Positions 1-7,797 of a stretch of DNA of 64,000 nucleotides are shown piece by piece; position 1 is the first letter of the stretch, and every line of letters begins with the position of its first letter. The position numbers and the translations under genes were made by a program. The notes beneath the pieces were generated by a model that worked only from the letters and a program-made list of their open reading frames with translations, was not told the origin of the DNA and ran no database searches. Source of the DNA: Symsagittifera roscoffensis (Eukaryota; Xenacoelomorpha; Acoela; Convolutidae); the NCBI RefSeq assembly GCF_963678635.1, contig NC_087069.1, forward strand, positions 28,744,776-28,808,775. The letters run 5' to 3'.

Positions 1-1237
1 TCTGCGAAGTCAAGTCGTACTCTAAATCCTTTGAGTTGTGATTGTGAGCGGCATATCGATTGTAGTTGGTCATTCTCTCTCGAGTGTAGTGGGGTCGTTT
101 TGTCTTTTGATGTTCGTCCTTGGTGTTGTATTCTGATCTATATATTGCATCATGTGATTTTACATTTTATAAAACTTTTATTAATTTAATATTTTTTAAT
201 TATGATTTTAGTTAGTTGTTTTCACAAAAGCTTTTTGTTTTAGTTCGGTTATTTTGAAGAGTTACTCACCCTTGAGTAGCTCTTATTAAAAATAAAGGTG
301 TGGTCACAAAGCGTGGATGTAGCACGGTGGGTTAGGCCGGCTATAGAGCATGCTCAGGACGTCCTTCCTGGTGGGTTAGGCCAGGTGTGGGAGTATGATT
401 TCATGCGGTTTTTGTGAGGGGTCCTGTTATGTGACAACGTTTTATGTTGGGTTTGTTGTGGTCTTACTTATGTCTTGTTGGTTATGTACTTTTTCCAAAA
501 AGCAAATTGTTTGTGGTATGGGTTTGTCTTTCGACTTTTTTGTGTTTTATTATTTCTTTCTAAGACTTTGTAATAGTCTTCAAAAGAATAAATTATCCAG
601 TTTTAAACTGGGTTAATCCGGTTTGGGTACCGTTGGTTTCCTTTTCTTAGTCATGCTGTTATTCTATGATTTGTGGTATTTAGTAAGCTGCGTTGGTTAG
701 TTTTGTTTAGTATATGATTCCTTTCCAACCGGGTTAAAGGAAAGTTTGAAGCATGTTATTATATGTTAGAGTTGTTGAGTGTGAAAACTTGAAACTGAAA
801 TTCATTATTTTAAACAATTCTTCGTGGGCGAGCTGTGCGAGTGTGGATAGAATTTCTGTGCGAATGAATGAAAATATCAAAAGGTTAGTACTGCAATTGC
901 ATTTTATTAATTTACTGCATAGAATTTGGAAATTTACTGCTAGTTATGGGGGAATTTTAAGATACAAATTTTCATCATATGTATATTTACTGCTTTTGGG
1001 GGAAAATTTTATAAATTAATTTACTGCATTGGTATTATATTTATTTAATTGTTGGTGCACAAGTTTTAATAGGGTTTTAAACAGTTTTGAAGAAGTTTGC
1101 TATTTTTTTTTTCTTTTGTGAATTTTTCAGATGATCTTGGATGAAGGCTAAAAATCTAAAGAAAACATGAATAAAGAATGGTGAGTTTTTTAATTTTTTA
1201 ATTAGTTAGTAATATTCATTGAATTCATACTTACCTG
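1..1237 (-). other. Non-coding 3' region of element 1 with a likely short intron
   Basis: This segment lies between the stop of the 599-aa ORF and the missing 3' LTR. It has no minus-strand ORF worth calling. On the minus strand the stop codon is followed directly by a consensus donor, CAG/GTAAGT (intron from 1234). A branch-point heptamer TACTAAC lies at 1205-1211, and the acceptor TTTCTTTAG ends at 1156, giving a 79-nt intron. All three signals are conserved in element 2 near 22190-22258. The motif GGTGGGTTAGGCC occurs twice at about 326-385. Short direct repeats around TTTACTGC lie at about 910-1030. Plus-strand ORFs here look like chance. Confidence 0.55.
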
Positions 1238-3037
1238 TTAGTCGTCGGGGAAAAAACCGTGGGGGAAGATATCATGAATTAGTTCTGAAGTTGTTAGTAG
1301 TTTAGCTAAGATGCGGATGATATTTTTAGTTTGAAGCAGTGGCCAAAGCAATTGAAGTGCCTTAATAGTGGTTAGTTCTTCAGTGCCTACTGCAAACTCA
1401 TAAGGTGTGTTTTGGATTAAGTTATATAATTTGTGGTTAAATTTAGTGTTGTGGATGAATTCTAAAATTGGGATTTCTATAGGTTGTACAAACTCGTGCG
1501 GGATAAGGAAGGGTCGGGATTCTTCGGCGTTGAAGGTCTTGGTGATGGGGCAGAAAATGTACATTTGGGTTATGGGGTCATAATTACGAAGAATACCATG
1601 GAGGTTAGTGTCTTTAATACAATATGTGAAATTTAGGAAATACGGTGAAGTGTATTTTGAATTGATGAATTGAAAACGATGGTGTGGTTGTCTAGAGGGT
1701 GTGTGGAGGTCAAAGTGATTTTGGATGAAACGATAGTAACTGTATGTATGTGTTTGTTTAGTGCGCAACATAATATCATGTGAGCAGTGCAAATCTCTTT
1801 CGTGTGGTGCAAGGAAGTGAAAGGTTAGTGAAAAGATTTGGAAGCGTTCTTTAAAACTTTCGTATGCTTGTGTGTTTGTTAGTGCTTCTGAAATAATGTG
1901 ATCAAACTTTCGGTCGAAGATGTTTAGTGTAAATACATATGGTTTTTTGATGAAAAATTTCTCGGTGATTTGTGGATTAGCGAAGCGATCGTCGTCTAAG
2001 AATTGATCTTGGTTAGCTCTGATGATGTTGTGATCGTAGTATTCTAGTGTATATTCATTAGCTCTAGGTGCAGTGTGTATTTTTAGTGATTTTTTATATC
2101 CAACGTAAGTAAATTGTCTAGCAGTTAGCGGTGTAGTTAGTCGATATAGAATGTCTTTGTTTCGTTCTATGTCGATGGAAGTGTTGGATAAAGGTAAGCA
2201 AAGAGGGTTAGTGAAATGATAGTATGAGGTCCAAGAGAGAGTGGGCATTAAAACGTATTCATCTACAAAGTTGCGTGTTTCGTTAGTGTCGTGGGGGGTG
2301 TTTAAGGTGTATTGTGGAAATGAGGGTAAAGTGATAGCTAAAAATTCTTTAGTATTAGTATGCTGGGGGTGGTTGATGTATTCACGGGCTGTTCCTGGTT
2401 TTGCTGGGAAAGGATGGTTGGGGAATTTTCTTTTAAAAGTGCGGTAAGCTCTATTAGTGTTTAGTGAAGATATAGTGGATGTGGATGATGGTGTTAATGA
2501 TTCAGTATAATTTGAAGAGGGTGTCGGGGGATTGGATGAATTTGTAGTGGAGGAGATTTGGTTTATGGTCGGGGTGTTAAGGTGGTAGGGTTGTTGTTGG
2601 AGGGTAATAAAATTATCTAGTTCTGGGGAGATTCGGGGGGTGTCTGGAGAATGAGATGATTGGTCAGAATGGTATGAGGAGTAGGTTGGGGTAACTTGGG
2701 AAGCATAAGAAGGTGTGGGAGTGATTGGGTCAGGGTTATTTGACAATATGGGTTGAAAAGGGGGTTGAGAAAAATTAGAAGGGTTATGAAAATTATTGGA
2801 TGGAGATGGTTCTGAGTCGGCAAATTCATCGGGGGTTTCAATATTCGGGTTATTGAGCTGTGAGATGGAGTATAAAACTGAAATATGTGAGTTAGTGTCG
2901 GAATTCATGCCTGATGTTACATTGCTAGATGGAAAATCGGGTGGCGGAAAAGCAAAAAGTGGTATGATTGGGATTGAAGAGGTAAGATTGGTTGGATGGG
3001 AATTTGATCGGTGGAGTGATCCAAGTTGGCGGCTCAT
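1238..3037 (-). CDS. 599-aa ORF, last gene of element 1, function unknown
   Basis: I do not recognise this protein. Residues 1 to about 200 are rich in Ser, Thr, Pro and Asn and probably disordered. Residues about 200-599 look globular, with many aromatic residues, and end FFPDD. There is no signal peptide or clear membrane segment, so a cytoplasmic or nuclear accessory role is more likely than a second glycoprotein (inference). Its ATG overlaps the env stop as ATGA (3034-3037), an arrangement also present in element 2, where it suggests termination-reinitiation or a shared spliced mRNA. The element 2 copy has the same length but carries two nonsense codons. A donor-like CAG/GTAAGT follows the stop immediately. 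Confidence 0.8.
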   Translation of the reverse strand: MSRQLGSLHRSNSHPTNLTSSIPIIPLFAFPPPDFPSSNVTSGMNSDTNSHISVLYSISQLNNPNIETPDEFADSEPSPSNNFHNPSNFSQPPFQPILSNNPDPITPTPSYASQVTPTYSSYHSDQSSHSPDTPRISPELDNFITLQQQPYHLNTPTINQISSTTNSSNPPTPSSNYTESLTPSSTSTISSLNTNRAYRTFKRKFPNHPFPAKPGTAREYINHPQHTNTKEFLAITLPSFPQYTLNTPHDTNETRNFVDEYVLMPTLSWTSYYHFTNPLCLPLSNTSIDIERNKDILYRLTTPLTARQFTYVGYKKSLKIHTAPRANEYTLEYYDHNIIRANQDQFLDDDRFANPQITEKFFIKKPYVFTLNIFDRKFDHIISEALTNTQAYESFKERFQIFSLTFHFLAPHERDLHCSHDIMLRTKQTHTYSYYRFIQNHFDLHTPSRQPHHRFQFINSKYTSPYFLNFTYCIKDTNLHGILRNYDPITQMYIFCPITKTFNAEESRPFLIPHEFVQPIEIPILEFIHNTKFNHKLYNLIQNTPYEFAVGTEELTTIKALQLLWPLLQTKNIIRILAKLLTTSELIHDIFPHGFFPDD

Positions 3038-5652
3038 CGTGGGCTAAAAAAATTATTATTTTGAGATTGAAAAGCGGTGGTATGGGGCTGTTCAATAATT
3101 TGTTCATAAGTATTATCATCTTGTGATTGATGTGTCATTATATGTTGGATGGGACTTTGTGATGTGGTGAGTCGAAAATTTGGATTATGTGTGATGGCTA
3201 AATTTCGAAAATTTCGTGGGACTAGGGATAGTGGATGATTATTTGGTAGGGGTGGTAGTTGTGGTGCCGTTGGCTGTGTGTCGACATTGTTATGTTCTTC
3301 GTCGTATGTATTTTGTCGTGTTGTTATTTTTGTGTTATATTCTTTTATTTGTGCGTCTAAAAGAATTTTGTTTATAGATGTGGAAAAAATTCCAAAAAAT
3401 CCTGCAAAGAGTATGCGTGCTACGCTTGCTTGTCTGTTTACTTGTGTGTGTATAGCACATGTATTGTAGATTCCTTTTAAGAGTGAGAAAAGAAATCCAA
3501 TAAAGTTAAACATTGCGTATAAAATAGTCAATTTTTCTAAGATGTAGTAGGGCCATCCTAGAAAATCAAGGATTTCATTTTTGAGTGTAACAAAGCTAAA
3601 AATGTTGATTGGTGATATATCTTGGGGACGGTATTTTTCGCCGTTTAGATATATATAATCTTTAATGTCTTTAAAATATCCGCTATAGTCTTGCGTGTAG
3701 ATATCGGCAAATCCTGCGGTTTCTGCAAGTTTGCGTAAATTTTGGTCTATTGATTGTCTTTGTATAGTGTCCATTTGTGTTAATAATTCTTGGAATTGTT
3801 GTGTTCTAATGTGATGTTGAATATCTGATTTTGAATAGATTCCTATTGATTGTAAGTCTATATTTGGGTTTCGAGCAATAGCGCGAATGCTTTCTGGTGA
3901 AAATTTTTTGAGTGATTGCATTAATGTGGGATATGGAGTGAGAAGGTAATATTTATTTTCATCAGGGTTTAGTTGTACTACATTGTGGCTATTTTCTGAT
4001 CCACATGGGACTGCGGTATCCCAGAAATAGGTTCTTCGTGAAAGTGTATCCACGAAATGTACTTTATTCTTATAAAAGATAGGGATTCTTTTATAACATC
4101 GTTTATCTTCAAAAACGTAGAGTGGTGATACTTTTTTGGTACAAGTATAAAACCATAAGATGTTTCCTTCGTAGTCTAAAAAATTTGATCTATTTCCTGA
4201 TAATAAGTATCCTGCGTAGGGTATTTTTAATACTGCTAGTGCAAGTGATTGTAATATTTGTGTTCGTTCTAATTCGCATAGTTGGTGTAGTGTTTCTAAT
4301 TCGGAGAGTGACATTTCTTGAAAAATTCGGCTAATTGTATAATCTAGTTTCATATCTAAATGAATATCATAGTGGATATTACCGAAATATGTAGTATTCA
4401 TTAGTGATAATTCTTGTAAGCGTGTGCTTCTGGTGTCATAAGGTTTTAGATGTCCACCAGGTTGTCCGTTGCTTTTTTCAAAATTAACTGGTATATAGGA
4501 TGTTCCTTCGTTTAGAGGATGACCTGTGGCATATGGGTCGATTTTTACTTTTCCAGTGGTCATGTCGAATCCTTTTTCGTATTCAACTAATATTTCAGAG
4601 TATTGTGTTCTGTGAAGTGGATTCCTGTATTTACATGCAAGTTCTGTTTCTTGATATATTTGAAAACGTGTCAATTTATTTTCTATATTGTCTATGTTTC
4701 TAAAATCGGAACTTAGTTTTCGTGATGGATGGACTTGTTCATAAGGAATTGATTGTATGAAATATTTTTCGTGAAATTTTATCATACGAGCGTGTATTTT
4801 TGCTACTTGAAATGTTGTACATGTATCTTCGGGGAACCAAACAATTGTTGCTTGTGTTCTCGTTGTAGGGTCGCAATATCCTTGATCATTTTTACAAGGT
4901 AGTCGGATTCCTTTATAGATCATTGTATTATCAGATAAATCTCGTGTTAGTTGTATTTTTTCGAGTTGTATTTTCCAATCGAAAAACATTATTTCTTGGT
5001 ATCCTTTATTTTTTGTGTCTGCTTTGCAGTTTGATGGGTCATTTATACCAATGTGTGGTATCCAATGTTTATCGTGTAGGTCATAGGTTAATCGTCCGTG
5101 TGCGCCGTTATACGGGTATTTTTCGTCTAGTTTTATATGTCCTTGGTGTCTTTCAAGTTGTGATTGGTGTACAGAGTCTGAAAAAACTTGAAAATTAACT
5201 AATTTTCTTTGGGAGTTTTTATTTTGTGTGATGTTTAGTCTAAGTAATTCATTTTTACAATCGTCGGGATTGAGATGTAAAAGGCGTTCTATATTACTTT
5301 GATAGAATGATTCATGGTCAAGTCGGTTTTTGTTTCCGTTCGAGACTTGTGAACAATGTACTTTCTTTTCGGAAAATGTCGCTGTGAATTTATAACCTGT
5401 AACTGTTGTTGCTCGGGCTTTTGAATAGAGTGTTGCTATGATATCTGTGGTTTCTATAGCTTGTGGTTCTGTTTCACATTGTGATACTTGATTTATTGCA
5501 TATTTATGTAGTGTTTTTTGTTCATTTTCTTCGCAATCGTAATGTGTTACTAATAAATCTTGTGGTCCTGTACGAGGGGAAGGGTTTATGTTTTGATTTG
5601 AGGTTACTAGAAAAAAGAGTTGGAGAAAAATTAATAATTTTAGAATATACAT
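3034..5652 (-). CDS. env: Env-like membrane glycoprotein, 872 aa (element 1)
   Basis: This is a type I membrane protein layout. A hydrophobic signal peptide covers about residues 1-18 and is followed by a long Cys-containing ectodomain with several N-glycosylation sequons. Two hydrophobic stretches lie near residues 706-722 and 747-760, and the tail is about 110 residues, rich in Pro, Gln and Asn. Its position after pol matches the env of errantiviruses and other env-bearing retroelements. A conserved Cys-rich block around residues 485-545 has a spacing I associate with chuvirus-type, class III-like glycoproteins, but that link is from memory and weak. The start overlaps the end of the upstream AUG-less ORF by 13 nt, and the stop overlaps the next ORF as ATGA. 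The element 2 copy (871 aa) is also open and differs mainly at silent sites in the second half. Confidence 0.8.
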   Translation of the reverse strand: MYILKLLIFLQLFFLVTSNQNINPSPRTGPQDLLVTHYDCEENEQKTLHKYAINQVSQCETEPQAIETTDIIATLYSKARATTVTGYKFTATFSEKKVHCSQVSNGNKNRLDHESFYQSNIERLLHLNPDDCKNELLRLNITQNKNSQRKLVNFQVFSDSVHQSQLERHQGHIKLDEKYPYNGAHGRLTYDLHDKHWIPHIGINDPSNCKADTKNKGYQEIMFFDWKIQLEKIQLTRDLSDNTMIYKGIRLPCKNDQGYCDPTTRTQATIVWFPEDTCTTFQVAKIHARMIKFHEKYFIQSIPYEQVHPSRKLSSDFRNIDNIENKLTRFQIYQETELACKYRNPLHRTQYSEILVEYEKGFDMTTGKVKIDPYATGHPLNEGTSYIPVNFEKSNGQPGGHLKPYDTRSTRLQELSLMNTTYFGNIHYDIHLDMKLDYTISRIFQEMSLSELETLHQLCELERTQILQSLALAVLKIPYAGYLLSGNRSNFLDYEGNILWFYTCTKKVSPLYVFEDKRCYKRIPIFYKNKVHFVDTLSRRTYFWDTAVPCGSENSHNVVQLNPDENKYYLLTPYPTLMQSLKKFSPESIRAIARNPNIDLQSIGIYSKSDIQHHIRTQQFQELLTQMDTIQRQSIDQNLRKLAETAGFADIYTQDYSGYFKDIKDYIYLNGEKYRPQDISPINIFSFVTLKNEILDFLGWPYYILEKLTILYAMFNFIGFLFSLLKGIYNTCAIHTQVNRQASVARILFAGFFGIFSTSINKILLDAQIKEYNTKITTRQNTYDEEHNNVDTQPTAPQLPPLPNNHPLSLVPRNFRNLAITHNPNFRLTTSQSPIQHIMTHQSQDDNTYEQIIEQPHTTAFQSQNNNFFSPR

Positions 5653-6776
5653 GTGTATGATAATCCTGAGTATGGGTTATAAAATGTAATGTAACCAATT
5701 GTGTTTTTGGTATATCTGTCGTATTTATATATTACTTCAGTAGTTATAAACGGTGGTGGTAATGATTGAGCTGTTATGTTAGGTGGATTTAATGGGTAGG
5801 GGTGTTGTGTAATATTGTTTAATTTAACTGTGATTTCAAACTTTAATTGTAAACTGTTTTGTTGGAGTATTTGAATATTGTGATCACGGATATCGTTGTG
5901 AATATCTTGGCGATATTGTAATCTATTAAGTGCCCAGTTATGAAGGCGGTTACTTTCTTGATGTTGTCCAAATAATGGTGGAGGTGCTGTGAATGTATTC
6001 CAATCTAATCTTAAAGGAATATTTATTGATGATTGTTCTCGATATCTGGCGTCGAGATTATTTGGAAAATTTAAGTTAAAGGGTAGTGGTGAAAATTGGC
6101 TTATTGATGGTGTTGATGGTAGTGATAATGTTTCTGGTAGTGATGAGGATGTTGTTGTATCCGTAGAAATATCTATGGGGTCATTGACTAAATTTGGTTC
6201 ACCTTGTGTGAATGAATGTGTAGTCCAATATGGAAGTCGTGATGTTAGGTTTGGGGGGTTAAAAGGATTTTCTCGTGCTTGTTCAGATGTTGGTGTTGAA
6301 CCTAAGTAGTCTAAGGGGAGACTTGAAGTGCTTCGTTGTGAAAAAAGTGTAGGAGTTTCTGGTGTGATACCAGTGGTGTTTTCTGGAGTGGTTTGTGATG
6401 GGGATTGAGGTATATCAAAATGAACTCGGGGAGTTTGAAAATTTCTATTTCGTCGAGGATGTATAATTTGTCTATCTATTTCTGTTGTGTTTTGGTTTTG
6501 ACTAAGGTTTCGTATTCTACTTAGTTCTTGTGGTAGTGTTGGGTAAAGATTATATGTTGGTTCACTTAGAGATGCTTGTCGTTGAACTGGTTCTAGTGGT
6601 TCAGATAAACGAGCGTGCCGTTCTTCAAAAGTGTATGGATTGTCTTGAAAAGAAATTCGTGTAGATGTTTGAGGATTTTGAGTAGTTGAAGGTGGTGTTG
6701 GATTATCTTGGGATGATGTCGGTGAAGACTGATTCTGTGACTGTTGGGTAGCAATTTTTGATGGATTTTTGAATTG
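5640..6776 (-). CDS. 378-codon ORF without any AUG, between small ORFs and env
   Basis: The frame is open from just after a stop at 6777-6779 to the stop at 5640-5642. I checked the frame for in-phase AUG and found none. The first two thirds are rich in Ser, Thr, Pro, Gln and Asn, and the last third is more ordered. The composition resembles the N-terminal half of the 599-aa ORF. It overlaps the env start by 13 nt in a different phase. The same frame is kept in element 2 (26560 to about 27421) except for a 2-nt expansion of an A run near its end. Expression would need splicing from an upstream AUG, a non-AUG start, reinitiation after the 62-aa ORF, or frameshifting. It may also be an extra N-terminal module for Env. 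I do not recognise the family. Confidence 0.6.
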   Translation of the reverse strand, partial: QFKNPSKIATQQSQNQSSPTSSQDNPTPPSTTQNPQTSTRISFQDNPYTFEERHARLSEPLEPVQRQASLSEPTYNLYPTLPQELSRIRNLSQNQNTTEIDRQIIHPRRNRNFQTPRVHFDIPQSPSQTTPENTTGITPETPTLFSQRSTSSLPLDYLGSTPTSEQARENPFNPPNLTSRLPYWTTHSFTQGEPNLVNDPIDISTDTTTSSSLPETLSLPSTPSISQFSPLPFNLNFPNNLDARYREQSSINIPLRLDWNTFTAPPPLFGQHQESNRLHNWALNRLQYRQDIHNDIRDHNIQILQQNSLQLKFEITVKLNNITQHPYPLNPPNITAQSLPPPFITTEVIYKYDRYTKNTIGYITFYNPYSGLSYTCIF

Positions 6777-6781
6777 TTACT

Positions 6782-6970
6782 TTAGTGGGAAGGTTTATGT
6801 TTATTATAATATTCTTCCAAAAAAATAATTAGAAAAATTGTTGCTAGGGCAAATGTGATGATTGCTTTCTTTATACATTTACATATGGTCAAAATGAGGG
6901 ATGATAAAAATGTTATGAAAATTACAAACAATAAAAAAATATCAGTTCTACTGAAAATTGTTCGTATCAT
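6782..6970 (-). CDS. 62-aa hydrophobic ORF (small membrane protein)
   Basis: The short reading frame has two hydrophobic stretches, about residues 10-32 and 36-52, separated by a CKCIKK-type basic loop, and a polar C-terminus ending NKHKPSH. That pattern predicts a small two-pass membrane protein. Its ATG overlaps the stop of the 76-aa ORF as ATGA (6967-6970). The AUG-less ORF opens 5 nt after its stop. A viroporin-like or assembly role is possible by analogy with small viral membrane proteins, but nothing here proves it. Element 2 is truncated before this point, so conservation cannot be tested within the window. Confidence 0.45.
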   Translation of the reverse strand: MIRTIFSRTDIFLLFVIFITFLSSLILTICKCIKKAIITFALATIFLIIFLEEYYNKHKPSH

Positions 6971-7197
6971 TTAGACAAGTTGTGAAAATCGTACCTGTGG
7001 ATATATTCAAGGGTTTTGGAAAGTTGGAGGAATAGTTCGAGTATAGTGTAGAAAATTAAAAAAATGTTACAAAAAATGATTAAGATTATTAGAAAAGATT
7101 CAAGTATATCAAAAAGAAATATTATAAAGGCTTCAAGTATTGAAAAAAAATGTTTAAAATTTATAAGTATTTGAGCAACTGTTTGAGAGAAAAGCAT
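6967..7197 (-). CDS. 76-aa hydrophobic ORF (small membrane protein)
   Basis: Residues about 10-62 are almost wholly Ile, Leu and Phe with a few acidic residues. This predicts one or two membrane helices, followed by a short polar tail (HRYDFHNLSK). It is the first frame after the 600-bp interval that follows Gag-Pol, and it is joined to the 62-aa ORF by a 4-nt ATGA overlap. The tandem arrangement of two hydrophobic micro-ORFs is unusual for a Ty3/gypsy element. AT-rich DNA readily encodes Phe/Ile/Leu-rich chance ORFs, so the tight spacing is the main argument that it is real. Confidence 0.4.
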   Translation of the reverse strand: MLFSQTVAQILINFKHFFSILEAFIIFLFDILESFLIILIIFCNIFLIFYTILELFLQLSKTLEYIHRYDFHNLSK

Positions 7198-7797
7198 TTA
7201 AGAAATGATCTCTTGGTCGAATATTTTTTGCTGTTTGAGGCGATTTTCTAGTGTGGTCGAATTATTTATTAGTTTTTTGACAAGTGGGTTGAGTTTTGTA
7301 AAAAATTGTTGGGGGCAATTTTCATGGTGACTGGGAGGTCGTCTTTTTCTTTATTTTTGTTTGTCAAATGATCCGGGGTATGGTGAGATTTTTATACTTT
7401 AGGCTAATTAAAATCTTCATTTTGTTACTTTAGGCTAAGTTATCAAATTTGTTTTGGGGGTATTCGTGGTCTGAGTTGGGGAAATATTGTTGATCTTTGG
7501 GTTATTAGATAAGGGAGGGGTACGGTATTATGGCGATATTTATTTTAGCTGTCAAGTTGGAGTGGTTTGCTTATTTTTGACCTGGAGGTTGTAAAGTTAT
7601 AGTTAGAGATGTGCCTGGAGTTCTAGATTATTCGTCTAATTGATCTTAGTTTGAGTTAGAGAAAGTGGCGGATTGGATGAATCCTATTGGTCTATTTTGA
7701 ACTAGAATTATTGCGTACTTGTGAGCATGTTATTTTGAAAAATTGAAATGAAAAATGTTACGGAGGTTTCAAGATTGTAAAGTATAAAATCTTAAAA
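7198..7797 (-). other. Interval between Gag-Pol and the downstream gene block
   Basis: The 600 bp have no ORF of note on the minus strand. A TATA-like TATAAAAA occurs on the minus strand at 7389-7396, about 190 bp before the 76-aa ORF. That is compatible with an internal promoter but expected by chance in AT-rich DNA. The motif TTTAGGCTAA occurs twice on the plus strand at about 7400-7440. Splice acceptors for an env mRNA could also lie here. Confidence 0.3.

Noticed and set aside
395-616. 73-aa plus-strand ORF, with a homologue at 21421-21642
   Set aside because: Conserved only because the two retroelement copies are homologous. It is Phe/Val/Cys-rich, antisense to the element, and lacks supporting signals.
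1110-1190. Plus-strand TTTTTCAG/ATG and AATG/GTGAGT, resembling a small antisense exon
   Set aside because: No coherent upstream donor or coding frame. The stronger minus-strand donor, branch site and acceptor overlap it.
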